64,000 nt of DNA from Stenocarpella maydis (Eukaryota; Ascomycota; Sordariomycetes; Diaporthales; Diaporthaceae), in the NCBI GenBank assembly GCA_002270565.1, contig NQMI01000045.1, positions 244,182 to 308,181 of the forward strand, in the 5' to 3' direction. The position numbers were made by a program, and so were the translations under genes. This document shows positions 45,901 through 56,992 of the stretch, in pieces (positions within the stretch are counted from its first letter, which is position 1; each line of letters starts with the position of its first letter). The notes beneath the pieces were generated by a model. The model saw nothing but the letters and a program-made list of their open reading frames with translations, was not told where the DNA came from and ran no database searches.

Positions 45901-46928
45901 TTCTTGTCGCGAACATTGATCAACAGATCCAAACCAGCCCGCGGGTAGAAGCTATCCAGGATTATATCGCGTTCCTACTTGCCAACAAATTCAACATTCG
46001 AGCCCGCAGGCTTGATCACATCGAAGTGCCAACCCAGTCCACTTGGACCGCGGTCCTCGGGAGAATTGAGGAAAGGCTCAAGCAACCTGAGTTCCTGGAG
46101 CTGAGAGAGGTCTGCCGCTTTGCGGCCGTCCTCTCAGGAGCCTTTGCCCGCCGCGACGGCCCTGCGGCAGCCCTCTCCTCGACCATCAGCCACGCAGCTG
46201 CCAGGGCGGGCGCGGATATGGGGCCGTACGTGGCTCGCATCCTGTCACAGCTCTTCTCGTCGTCGAAGAAGGGTCTCCTCGACCCGGCGAATCACACCAT
46301 CCAGAAGCCGTTGTACCTGCAGTGGATCTACCAGCAATGTGTCCAGCCGGTGTTGAACCTCGCGTACCCGCTGTCCCGCGGGGACACTAGCGCGGTGTAC
46401 TCGATCTACATCCTCCATGCCGTCAAGAACCTGGCCCTCGGCCACTTCGCAGACGACGCGCCAACCATTGTCCGCATCGTGCTCACCGTCCTGCAGAAGG
46501 CCACAAACAACTACGACGTCGAGGCCGCATGCGGAATTACCCTGCAGATCCTTGTCGGCGAGCCCGCCCTGCTCCGGTCGCACGTCGCCTCGCTCGTCAA
46601 GGCGGTCAAGGGCGTGTACGGCCGGTCGCTGACTGTCCCGGCCGTCTCCGACCGGTCACTGACGGCACAGGACGACAAGGAGTGGCCCGTCGACAAGGCG
46701 GAGTACGCGCAGAGCGGCCGGTTCAGGTACGCGGGTGACAAGGAGAAGATCCGCAGGATGTCGCTGAGGACGCTCGAGGTGCTCCCGGCGCAGCTGGACG
46801 AGAATGACCTGCGCGCGTATGCCGACGAGGTGCGGACGCACCTCTCAGTCGCCTTGGGCGACCGAGTGAGGGATGTACGCCGCGCTGCTGAGGCTGCGCA
46901 GACCGCTTGGTCTAAGATCTCGACTTGA
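42921..46928 (+). CDS. MMS19: MMS19/MET18, cytosolic Fe-S cluster targeting factor
   Basis: HEAT-repeat adaptor of the CIA targeting complex that delivers Fe-S clusters to DNA polymerases, helicases such as XPD, and other nuclear proteins. Six exons fit: 42921-43017, 43101-43244, 43309-43371, 43433-44025, 44118-45806 and 45879-46928. They total 3636 nt, or 1211 residues. The N-terminus (YLEELAVRFVERD, then VLTLVKSIHRWI) and the segment IKMLSAFFSSIFQQQD with DALLVLTTM match the MMS19 N-terminal region. The C-terminus (MSLRTLEVLPAQL...VRDVRRAAEAAQTAW) matches the last HEAT repeats. The second intron has no GT donor in the required phase; a GC donor (ACAA|GCACGT at 43245) fits best. There are no membrane segments and no catalytic motif, as expected. 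Confidence 0.88.
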
Positions 46929-47362
46929 TTTAACATTTGTAACCGGGATTGGATTGGTCTAGATAAGAAGAGCCCGAGACCGGCTTAGTGATTTGCATTG
47001 GATGTTAGAATAGATACCCCTAAGCTACATGCGGCAACGTACAGCACACGAAGACACCGGCAGCGGGAGCATTGGCGGGACAGTTTCCCTTTCATGTTTG
47101 CAGCTATGCCGTTCATGTGTCTCCTTCTGAACGAGGCTGGCATGTGCCGAAATCACACCTCATGGTGTAGACTGCTTAGAGTCAGGTTCGAGGGATCTTG
47201 TGGCGAAAGATCAAATGCAGCGCGTTATGGTGCCCAGTACGTTGATTATCATTAGATTCCCGTCGAGGCAGCCTGGCACGGCAAAGTCCTCATATCATGA
47301 CAAACTCTTAGGACAATCATCCCGCCTTTTCCCGGCGCTCGTCCCAGAAGCCCCCTGCCAGT
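46929..47362. other. Convergent 3' region MMS19 / SPC2
   Basis: No gene is seen between the two convergent stops. It is likely to hold both polyadenylation signals. Confidence 0.6.
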
Positions 47363-48093
47363 CTACGCCTTCCTCCTCTTGCCGCCCTTCTTGGCGCTGG
47401 ACCCCGTAGCCTCGGCCTTGGCCGCACCATCGGTCGCCGCCCCGGTGGCGGCCAGCATGGCGCTCAGCTCCTCGTCGGTGTACTGCGGTACGTTTGCCCG
47501 CTTGGGGTCGAGGCTGCCGATCACGGGGACGGTGGAGGCAAGCATGGTCTGGAAGGGTGTCGCGACGAAGCGGCCAGCAGCGTCGAACCACTCGGTGAAG
47601 GAGCGCGAGAGGTTGATGGTCGTGGGCTTCCCGTTCTTGGGCGCGATGGTGATGGTCAGGTTATAGATGGGGACGTTCTTCTTTGTATGTGTCGCGATGG
47701 TGATCTACGCTCGTCCGTCAGTCAGTCACCCTGGCCTCTGCTTCTCCTTCTCACTCAAATACGTACCGTCTCCCCTCTTGGCGCGGTGCCCACGTATACG
47801 ATGCCCTTCTCCTTGAGCCAGATCCACAGCGTGAGGGCCGTGTTCAGCAGCGAGTAGACTGCGACGGCGCCAGCCGTGTAGTATTTCGTGCTCTCGAAGC
47901 CGAGCTTGTAGTCCCAGAGGAAACAGGCGGCCGCGACGAGGAAGGCCGAGTAGCCCAGGGCGAGCCGCACATCAGTCAGCGTGTGTGACTGCTTCAGGCC
48001 CAGGCTGTTGAGGTAGTTGGGGAGGGCGTCGTCTGAGGTGTTCTTGAGGTCTGCGAGGTTGTAGAGCGTGATCTTCTCGGCGGAGACTGCCAT
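47363..48093 (-). CDS. SPC2: Signal peptidase complex subunit 2
   Basis: Non-catalytic ER membrane subunit (SPCS2/Spc2 family) that couples the signal peptidase complex to the Sec61 channel. Two exons, 48093-47767 and 47704-47363 (62-nt intron, phase 0), give 222 residues. Features are the N-terminal LYNLADLKNTSDDALPNYL, two closely spaced transmembrane helices (ALGYSAFLVAAACFLWDY and AVAVYSLLNTALTLWIWL), the luminal/cytosolic beta segment VPIYNLTITI, then RSFTEWFDAAGRFV, and a basic Lys/Arg tail GGKRRKA. All match the family in order. The gene is divergent from EMC3 with 381 bp between starts, so two ER-membrane biogenesis genes share one promoter region. Confidence 0.9.
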
Positions 48094-48474
48094 CTTGTCC
48101 GTGCATGCGAGCGTACGCTATTTTGGCTGGTGGTGCTGATGTTTCTGCTGCCGTTAGGGAGCAAGGCTGGATACAACAATGTCTTTGAGGGGACAAGTGG
48201 TGTTGGACGGTTTTCATGGCCTGGCAGTGATCTACAAAGGTGTCCTTCTGGGGGAGCTCGAACAGGGGTCCTGTCAGGCCAAGGTCCAAGCTTTCCGAGG
48301 CCTGCTTGGTACACTAAATATGCTACTGTACTAGTGTAGACTACTATGTTGTAAGCTTCCCTACCCCAATTGGTTGGGTTGTTAGCCGCAACCCATAAAC
48401 CACACCCCAAAAGCCAGCTCCAGGTTCAAACATTCGACACCATCAACTGCAGGACATACAACGCATCGAAAGCC
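48094..48474. promoter_or_regulatory. Bidirectional promoter region SPC2 / EMC3
   Basis: 381 bp between the two divergent ATGs and no other coding signal. Co-expression of the two ER genes is inferred only from the arrangement. Confidence 0.5.
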
Positions 48475-49497
48475 ATGGCCCAGGTACCAGTGCAGACTAT
48501 ACATCGGGACCCCCAGCTATTGTTAGACACCTTGCAATGAGCTTCTCCATTCTATGCCAATTGACTGACCTCGTGTGCAGCTACTGGATCCTGGTCCCCA
48601 TCACGGTGGTCATGGTATGGCCCCCCTTCTCGTCTTGCAAGCATCGGCTAACTCCCTCCCTCCCTTCCAGGTCCTGACCGGAATCCTGCGACACTACGCG
48701 ACAGTTCTCCTCGCAACACCGCCCAAGGCCCAGGAGCTCAGGGCCATCCGGGAGCAGCGTTCGCTCATGCACGGCATCCAAGTGCGATCCAACTTCCACG
48801 TCCTATCACGGCGGTCCTTCAATGTTCGACGCGACGCCCTGACTGCCGCCTACGAGTCTGGCGCCTTCCTCAAGGCTCCCGAGAATAAGGGACAGGCGCC
48901 GCCCAATCCGATGACCGACCCCAACGCCATGGAGGGCATGATGGGCGCCATGAAGGGCCAGATGGCCATGATTATCCCCAATACCTTGATCATGAGCTGG
49001 ATCAATGCCTTCTTCTCGGGATATGTGATCAGTATGTCTCTGATTCTGTTATCCACGGGAAGGGTCTGCTGACAGACCATGCAGTGAAATTGCCGTTCCC
49101 CTTGACCATCAAGTTCAAGAGTATGCTCCAGGCAGGTGTGGCAACCAAAGATATGGACCCCAGGTGGATGTCTAGCATCTCGTGGTACTTTTTGTGTATT
49201 TTCGGACTGCAGCCCGTCTTCAACTTCATCCTCGGCAGTGACAACGGTATGTTGTATTCTTCCCCGGGCCCCCTATGCCTTGCCATCCCAGCTAATCGTC
49301 CTCTCCTCTTCTTAGCCGCGAACCAGATGGCCCAGCAGATGGGTCAAATGGGGCCCCAGCCTGGGCAACAGATGTTTGGCCCTGGTGTTGACCCAAATAA
49401 GCAGTTCCTAGGCGAGGCAGAGAACCTAGCTGTTATTGAGCACTACTCGGTCCTCGATAACGTCGAGGACCGCCTCCTTGAGAGCGTCAAGGTGTAG
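48475..49497 (+). CDS. EMC3: ER membrane protein complex subunit 3
   Basis: Core subunit of the ER membrane insertase EMC, of the Oxa1/YidC/Get1 superfamily. Five exons fit: 48475-48521, 48581-48614, 48671-49031, 49085-49246 and 49316-49497. They total 786 nt, or 261 residues, the usual length. The protein starts MAQVPVQTIHRDPQLFYWIL and runs into transmembrane 1 (VPITVVMVLTGILRHY). Transmembrane 2 (MIIPNTLIMSWINAFFSGYVI) is followed by KLPFPLTIKFKSMLQ and the membrane segment SSISWYFLCIFGLQPVFNFILG. The end is a Gln/Met-rich linker and a helix (FLGEAENLAVIEHY). The first intron uses the uncommon donor GTTAGA; splicing there is required to make the RDPQLFYW motif. Confidence 0.93.
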
Positions 49498-49617
49498 ATT
49501 GAGGCGATTGAGGTGCAGGACTGATAAGAGGCAGAGGCGTTGTTGCCGGGGTATCTAGATGTGTAGACAAATTCTGTCCAAATGGCCGGCAGAATGAGCA
49601 TGAACCGCATAATCCCC

Positions 49618-50486
49618 TCAAAATTCCCACCAGAGCGTGCAACCCAGGCCCGGGCTCTTCATGCTCCCCTTGATGATATACGGCGGCTTCCTTTGCTGCT
49701 CCTCGGCCTGCTCCTCGCCAGGCGCAACGCTGGGCTTCGTGGGCGTCTGGTCGTGCCACTCCTCGCCGATCACCGCCAGGCGGACCGTCTCGTGGACATC
49801 CCACCACATAGGGCCCGTCTCTTCGTTGTTCCAGACCCAGAGCTGCTCGTTGTGGTCGAACTGGCACCCATCAGGCAGCTCCTCAGCCTCGACAAAGATG
49901 TCGCTGAAGAACTCGGTGCGCACTGCCGGTCACACTGTCAGCTATGCTGTCCCGGAAGGAGGGAAGGGGGGGGGGGCAAGCGGGTGGAGAGTCGTACCGT
50001 GAATACCCTCTGGGGTGCACTTGGAGATCCTGGCCATGATAACCTCGCCTTTGAACGGTCGGAAGACAACAAGACGGAACTCGGCTAATGGAACCATGTC
50101 AGTTGATGTTGTTATTGGAGAAGAAGGGGGGGGTTAAGGGGGCACTCCTGTACCGTTCACATTGGCGTTTCCTGTGCCCTGCCGGATCAGACCTTCTGAT
50201 GCCCATAGGAGGTCATACAGGCAGATACAGAGGCCAATCTTCTGTATTACCTGTTTTAGATAGTCAGTTGTGCACCCGTACAAACTCCGAATCCCGTCGG
50301 GGAACCTGCCTTGTTTGCATATTTGGCGTTTATATTGTCCTCGATGGCGTCGCTGCTCTTCTTGTGGAAGTCTTCAGGTGTAATCTGGACCAGGTCCGCA
50401 ATTTTTGTCTGAGAGGAAGTTAGATGACTCTCTTTTTCCACTCCTTCAGATGCTCTCAGACATGTATCATTTACCAGGATAAACAT
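49618..50486 (-). CDS. RPC25: RNA polymerase III subunit RPC25 (Rpb7-like)
   Basis: Stalk subunit of Pol III, orthologous to Rpb7 of Pol II, which works with RPC17 in initiation. Five exons fit: 50486-50475 (only MFIL), 50408-50310, 50250-50154, 50084-49998 and 49922-49618. They total 600 nt, or 199 residues. The N-terminal domain reads MFILTKIADLVQITPEDFHK, then NANVNVEFRLVVFRPFKGEV. The OB-fold begins ARISKCTPEGIHVRTEFFSDIFV, with LWVWNNEE. The end KSPGLGCTLWWEF matches the conserved Pol III-specific C-terminal GLGxxxWW motif. The second intron requires a GC donor (AACAAG|GCAGGT at 50309), because no GT donor gives the conserved NKVIQKIGLCI junction. Exon 1 of 12 nt is typical of this gene in filamentous fungi. 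Confidence 0.9.
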
Positions 50487-51411
50487 CGTGACTTGGATAA
50501 TAACACAGCCGCTTTCCTCGAACCCAGAACGAGTCGTCTCAGCGAGTTCTTGGCTGCCCAGGTGATTCGCACAAGGCACTGAGTGCAGTAGGCTTATGAG
50601 TTCAACCCTCGACACGGACTCAGTGATTGTCAGGAGAGGGTTAGTGTGGTTTGGCGGGTGACGGACCTAGGCGACGAGTCACGGTTCCATGACAGCACCA
50701 TGCAAAATTCGCCAACAAGGTTTGTGTTTTTTTTTTCCGAATAAAAATTGAAGAATTCTAGACATCGGACTTGTGCAGGTGACCGCAAACTTCCTGCCTG
50801 GGTACCCAGTATGGCCGTGGTGTTTGGCGTTTTCAAAGGGTGCTACAAATACTCTTCGTTCTGCCTGGGTACCTTCAATGCTCGCTCGACTGTTTTTGCT
50901 GCCCATGCACGGACCAGGAAGTGCCCCCACACCCGATCGGCACTAACTAGGGGGCGCCCTTGTCGCCTAAGGCCGATGCTGAACGATCTCGCAGGGCAGC
51001 CATCGACATTGCAAATCCCGACACCTTCTACCTTCCCACCATCGATCCGCGTCCCATTCCAGCCCCCATAAGATATCCGACCTCGACTCTCTCGGCCTCC
51101 CTAGCAATCATCTGCTCGTCCCGCCCTCGTCAGCACTGCTGCTGCTAAGAATCACGGGGGTGCTGTACTGAATACTCCTTACGAACAAGCCATCCAATTT
51201 GTGGTTCGTTTTCTTTGTTTAGCAGCTTGTTCCTTCACGTGGCCATAAGAAGCCTCCTTGGCTCCGTCACGACCCAAGCTCGTTACCCATCGTCCATCGC
51301 CGTCCCCGGCGGCAAGGCTTGCCTCTTGGACTGTCCATATCCCAAGTGACCCACCGTCTGACGAGACACCACCGGCGAGAACCGGCGACGAGACGGTGAC
51401 GACGAGCCATC
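50487..51411. other. Divergent intergenic region RPC25 / CCCH gene
   Basis: Promoter space for two divergent genes. No additional gene is seen. The region before 51412 is C/G-rich with short CGTC-type repeats and probably contains a long 5' UTR. Confidence 0.5.
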
Positions 51412-53422
51412 ATGGCATATAATTACGGCCCTCCTCCGCCCGCCCCGCCGCCCGCCCCTCCAGCGGCTGGTGGCTATCCGCAATATCCCCCATATCAAAG
51501 CCAAGGTGGCCGTGGTGGCCATTCAGGGAGAGGAGGGAGAGGAAACCACCACTCTCAGGCAGGTGGCAGAGCCGATTACCAAGCCCCTAGCCCGTATGGG
51601 TATAACACGCAGCAGCCTCCGCAGCATCAACCACAACCATACGGCCCGCAGCACCCAGGACAGTACCCTGCCCAGCATCCGCAGCCAGGAGCCGGCGCAT
51701 ATCCTCAAGCTCCGCAGCAGCCACCGCAGCAATGGCCCGACCAGAGCCACCAGCATCACGGCCCGGGTGCCAATGCCCTCCCTCCTCAGAATTACCATCC
51801 CAACTATGCCCAGCACCTCTACCACCAGCAGCAGCAGCCGCAGGCCTATGGCCAGCAGCAGCCACCATCGCAGCAGCAGCAGCCGCCGCCTTACGGACCT
51901 CCTCCGCCACAACCCTATGGCCAGCCGTATGCTGCACCGCAACCGCCAAGTGGTCCCCCCCAACAGTGGGGTGCTCCAGCTCCCGCGCCTTCTCACTCCC
52001 CCCCCAACCAGCCCCATCAGCAGCAGTATGGAGGTGGCCGTGGCCGCGGAGGACACCACAACGCCTCCAAGGCGCAACCCATGGGACCGCCAATCCGCAT
52101 GGGCTTTGACAATGGACCTCCTCGGGATCCCAATGCTCCAGTGAACACTGGGTACCCGGCGCAGCCCTACGGACCCCCCCAGGGCCCAAGCCCATATCCT
52201 CCTGCTCCCTATCAAGGATATCCTCCCCCACCTGCCGCTCCCCCTGTTGCTGGTCCTCCGCACCAACACAGCAGCGGATTCCAACATAATGGCCGCCATC
52301 ATGGTCGAGGAGGGTTCAATAACCATGGCAACAACTTCAGGCAGCGCTCTGGGTTCCATGATAACAAAGGCCGCCACCACCATCACAATAATAGCAGCAA
52401 GAAGTCGGGGGGCGGCCCCTCAGCTCTGCAGGCGCACCATCAGAAGCCTGATGCCGCTTCGGCTGGGAAAAAGAAGAAGCGCAAGACCAACACTCTTGGT
52501 CTCACGCCGGGTGACGAGTCTGAGGACGACGGCGTTGATGAAGAGGCTCAGCTGAGCGAGCTGATTGGCAGCGAGGTCCCCCAGTATGTTTGTCTGTATT
52601 TTCCAGCCGAGGATCTTGGTACTAACGCGGCTGCCTAGACTATCAGACATCGCTGCGTGGATCGAAGAACGCAAGCGCAACTTTCCTACCCAGAATCGCG
52701 TCAAGGCCAAGTTGGCCGCGGGAAGCACGAGCAAGAACGGAGATACCAAGGACGAGCGTGCGCTAGCCCTAGAGAAGGAGCAGGCCAAGGCCGACAAGCT
52801 CCGTCGTGAGCTGGAGAAGGTCGAGTCCAGCCTGAAGAGGAAGCGTGAACAGCAAGACGCTGGCGACGACATGCGCGGAGTTGCTGCTGGCACCTCCAAG
52901 TCACCCTCAGTCAAGTCCGAGGACGACAAGCCCGAGGTCGCATCTGCCAAGCAGGACCCTAATGCTAACCTCCCTCCGCCTCCCAAGAAAGCCGACCCCA
53001 CCAAACACTGCAAGTATTATTCAACTGGAGGCACATGTGGCAAGAAGGGCAAGTGCCGCTTTGTCCATGATCCAGCCGTCAGGGAAGCTGCGTTGAAGGA
53101 GCGGGAGATGAATGGCGGACGGATGACGCTTCAGCAACGGCTGACGCTCAATGACAAGGATCAAGAGGATCTGACGATCATCAAGACCCTCGCCTACCTC
53201 AAGGAGAAGGGCTTGATGGAGGCCAAGTCAGCCTCGAATGGCACGGCTGCGAACGAGAAGGCCCCGACCCCGACCCCAAGCACCAAATCCTCATTGCCTC
53301 CTCCTCCAGCCAATGGCCTGCCGCCTCAGCCACCACCGAGCGTTGTCTCGACGCCAGCTGTCCGTTACCAGGGTTGGAATCTCAGCGGATTTGGCAACAC
53401 TGGCGTTAAGAGTGACCATTAG
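51412..53422 (+). CDS. CCCH zinc-finger protein with NUFIP1-like motif
   Basis: Two exons, 51412-52583 and 52639-53422 (55-nt intron, in phase), give 651 residues. Residues 1-350 are low-complexity Pro/Gln/Tyr/Gly/His with RGG-like pieces (GGRGRGG, RGGHSGRGGRG), typical of RNA-binding, condensate-prone proteins. A basic KKKKRK patch and an acidic patch follow. LSDIAAWIEERKRNFPTQNRV (about 391-411) is the NUFIP1 conserved motif used in box C/D snoRNP assembly and R2TP contact. Then come a coiled coil (ALEKEQAKADKLRRELEKVE) and one CCCH finger C-x8-C-x5-C-x3-H (CKYYSTGGTCGKKGKCRFVH). A role in RNA metabolism or snoRNP biogenesis is inferred. The domain set matches a conserved fungal family, but I would not give it a yeast symbol. 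Confidence 0.85.
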
Positions 53423-55877
53423 GTTGCGTTTCCTCGACATACATTCTGCCCCGCCGGTTATGACCGTCACTGGTATTGGTGCTATGTCTGAGGCGCGAGC
53501 ACCAACAGTTTAAATTAAATATTCACCTTTTTTGCGACCATCGGCTTGTCTTTTTCTCTATTCCTTGTCACTTGGCAACGGCGCTCTGGAAGGTCACTCG
53601 GTCAGATAAAAGCATGGCGGGTGGGATAAACAAGTAATCCAGACCCTCACGGCCTGCTTTACCTCCCCTTTTCCCTTGATAGGTCTATGCTTGTCTAATA
53701 CACACACATCTTTGTACCCCGGGGCATGTTGTTCTCAGCATGGAGTTGAGAGGTGCCTCTCTTGTTTATTTGGATTGTATTGCTGTGTGGAGGCCCAGGA
53801 CTGGAATCAAGTTTGCGTACCGTTTTGGTTGTCCTGGCAATACGATTAGGTTTTCTTCCATGGCCATCCTTTTGACGGGCAGGCCCCCAGGGCCACGGCA
53901 AGTGGTATACCTCCAGAGCCTGCTGAGCCGGTGAATCGTTTTCTTGGAGACCACGTCATTTGACTCATCCCCTCACGCCTAAGCCTTGCACCCCTTTCTT
54001 TTGTCCCCTGATCCTGATCATCTCTGCTCGGTTTGAAAAGCCACCCCCCCCCCCAACTGGAGGTGTTGGTGAAGGTTGTGTGCAGTTCTCCGTGGCCTCG
54101 CCGTCGTTCATGGCTCTCCAGGGTGGGGGATATCCAGGTGGTACCAATTGAGCTGGGGGCCGGGTGCCTTGGACTCTAAGAGCATCCCGTAGTACGAGTA
54201 CCAGGGCTGCTCGGTGGTGTCATGCTGCCTAATTTCCCTGTACTACCGGATGACGTGGTATGCCTGATCCCTGCCATTCGAATAATCGGTAGCCCATTTG
54301 TTGGCCCCGTACGCGTGCTTGCTCTCCTTAAACAGTCCAAGTACTGCTGTCAACTAAAATCGATATAATTATAGTCCCTGAAGCAGTTGGATCGCTACCT
54401 CCTTGGAACGAGCTATATAGTGACACTTGCCGAGATCCATGGGAGGAGTAAAAAAGTGCAGGTATTGTCGCATTGCAAAGCTAGCTCCACGGTCAGGTAC
54501 CTGTCCCGCTGTCAGGTCATCCAAACCAGCATCATCGTCCATACGGTCGCTAAGAGCGAACAGCCCCTCATTCGTCCGTTTCATAATCCGTGTCTGATAT
54601 GTAACTGTACCAGAGTCGCCCCTCGTGCTGCTACCATTCGTCTTTGGAAGCCCGGATGCCGTTCCAGTGGTCGGCTGGCGTTTTCAGAGGTATAAATTCT
54701 CGGCCCTCTGCATCGCTTCGTGCAGGTGCTAGCCCATCAGCGAGTAGAAAATAGCAATGCCCTCTAGGACGCGCTATGGATGGCCGCTCAGGGTGATCTT
54801 TTCTTATTCATATCATGTAGTAAGGCTGGGGTGATGGCGGAGCAGCCCACAGCGTCTTAGTTTGTAGAAGCAAGCCATTCGAAGGGGCATTGGATCATGA
54901 AGGAAAAGGACCCAGGACTACCGAAGTTACGACTCGGACAAACCAGACACCGGCAACCGTACCGGCTTTTAATCTCCTCATTCTGTGTTGTGTACCCGTC
55001 ATTGGCCAAATAGGGGAGGAAGAAACCCCTGGTTCACTTGAGCAGGTTCAACTATAGCCACTGTTCGGTGCCAACACGGGAAGCGTTGATCAGGCTTGTG
55101 TGCTCAATCTCAGCGCCACCCCACGGCAAGGCTGTGGGGGATGACCCGCTGCTCGTAGTCGTGAGGCTCCAGCCTTTAGACTGCGGAACTACCCAGGTAC
55201 TTTTGGTTTTGGGACGCCGTCGGACATGTTTCTGTTCAGTCCGCGGCGTGCTATTTGATGACTAGCGGTGAAGATGGCCATTGTAGCCAAACAACCTGGG
55301 GAAAGGGAGAGCGGCCAGGAACGGCAGGGAGAGTATGAGAACATGTTGCTGAGTCTTAGGTTGAGCACCGAGCTTCAGTGGACAAGATTTCTCCCTACCA
55401 AAATTGCTTGGGTGCTGGACTCATCCTGTACGGTGTGAAGACTGAGTAGTGATACTATATCTGATCTCGTCCGTCCTTGTTGACCCTTGGACTGAACTCG
55501 GCTCTGGTGAGAGATGGCAAGTGACCCAGATGGGTTGCAAGACCTACATATCTAGGCAATTCACACAAGCTGGTCTTTGGATGCGGTATGAAAATTCCCG
55601 TATACTAGTAACTTAGCCCTTATATTCACTTGAGAATTCACACGTTTGCAATGCTTAGAACATCTGTTGAGTGACTGTCCTTTCAATGCCCTAAGGTGAA
55701 ATAATACCATAGCTGTTAAAAAGATTTGCTCTATTTCACCCAACAAAATTAGTCTCGATACAACTACAAGAAGTCTGACATCGATTCCAGCTCTCCGTTG
55801 TTTCCTTCGGTCTCCTTCTCTCAACAACCTCTCCACTCAAGGTTATCTATTTTGTGCAAGAACATCAGACACTCACG
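53423..55877. other. Gene-poor interval
   Basis: About 2.4 kb with no recognisable gene. It has a C10 tract near 54045. No open frame shows domain motifs or convincing splicing. It is the boundary between the conserved block and accessory DNA. Confidence 0.5.
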
Positions 55878-56648
55878 ATGCAGTCCATTTGGGCTTTTAT
55901 TTCCGCCATTCTCATGGTTGATTTGGCACTTGCTATGCCAACCGTCAACACCCTGACGGCCATCGAAAACATACAAAACCAATCTGCCAAGACCCAGATG
56001 CCCGCCTTCTCCGGTGCGACGCCCGTTCAGGATGCGCCCTTCACCGCTGGCACCGTGCCCACTACGATGATCACACCCAGCGGCATGACTGGTGGTGCTG
56101 CTTTGTTCGCAGCCATGGCCATTTCCACCACAGCCTCCACCACGGCCTCCACCACGGCCAACAGCACCGCCATCAGCACCGGCACAAGCATCCCTCTCGT
56201 TCCCAACCCCCTGTCCATTGGAAGTACCAACAGCACCAAGGGCTGTAGTCCGTGCTACTGCGAGGGCGAGACGTGGAACGACTTGGGGACCTGGGATCAA
56301 ATCAACCACGAACTGCAGAACAGGGGGATCGTCAGGGTCACCTACATCCCCGCGGGCTACCACGTAAGATAAACGACCTCGATACCCAGAGCGGCGTATC
56401 TAGCAAATTTATTACAGGTGAACGAGCATATCTCGATGAATAACCACTGCTTCGTCTTCGAAATTGGCGTTGACAAGGGCAACGCATACGACCTGACCCC
56501 GCAGGCGATCACGAAACTTCTCCGGGGCGCCCACGATCGGTGTCCCCATGGTAGCCGTTCGGGGCTGGACTTTCTAGCTCCGGATGGAGGTATCCAGGGC
56601 AGAGGCTGGGTCAAGGCTGACCCACAGAGGAACCCTGATTGCTCTTGA
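55878..56648 (+). CDS. Secreted Ser/Thr-rich protein, possible effector
   Basis: Two exons, 55878-56363 and 56418-56648 (54-nt intron, phase 0), give 238 residues. The protein begins with a signal peptide (MQSIWAFISAILMVDLALA). A Thr/Ser-rich spacer with the repeats TTASTTASTTANST follows and is likely O-glycosylated. The C-terminal domain of about 110 residues has CSPCYCEGETWNDL near its start, then IPAGYHVNEHISMNNHCFVFEI, a DRCPHGSR site and a terminal NPDCS. There are six cysteines in all, probably disulphide-bonded. No family is recognised. Size, secretion and cysteine content resemble fungal effector or cell-wall proteins, but that is only inference. Confidence 0.65.
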
Positions 56649-56992
56649 GAAAATGGTGGGTGGTGGGTGGAAACTATCACGCCTTGTTTTGGTTGGAAGA
56701 GTTATGGTGTGAAAGGTAGAAGATGAGGAGACGTTATACACTACCTAAAACACAAGTGCTATAGAAATCAAAGCGGCACTCACTCCGCCAATCCTCCTGT
56801 GCAGTTCGTTTGGTTAGCCCGCCCAAGCGCCCCCGCTAACATCAGGTTAACGATCGCTACTCCTTTCCGTTTCCTTCTAATACACCGTTCACATTCCAAA
56901 AACTACCCCCCGGAGGCCCTTGCACCAGCTGAACCAGTTAGGAGACCCTAAGTCATCTCTTCATCCGAGTCATCTTGCCACATCTCATGGGT
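56649..56992. other. Convergent 3' region
   Basis: 344 bp between two convergent stops. Nothing else is recognised. Confidence 0.5.

Noticed and set aside
51523..52386. Long open frames antisense to the CCCH gene
   Set aside because: They mirror the Pro/Gln/Gly low-complexity coding strand and have no independent features.
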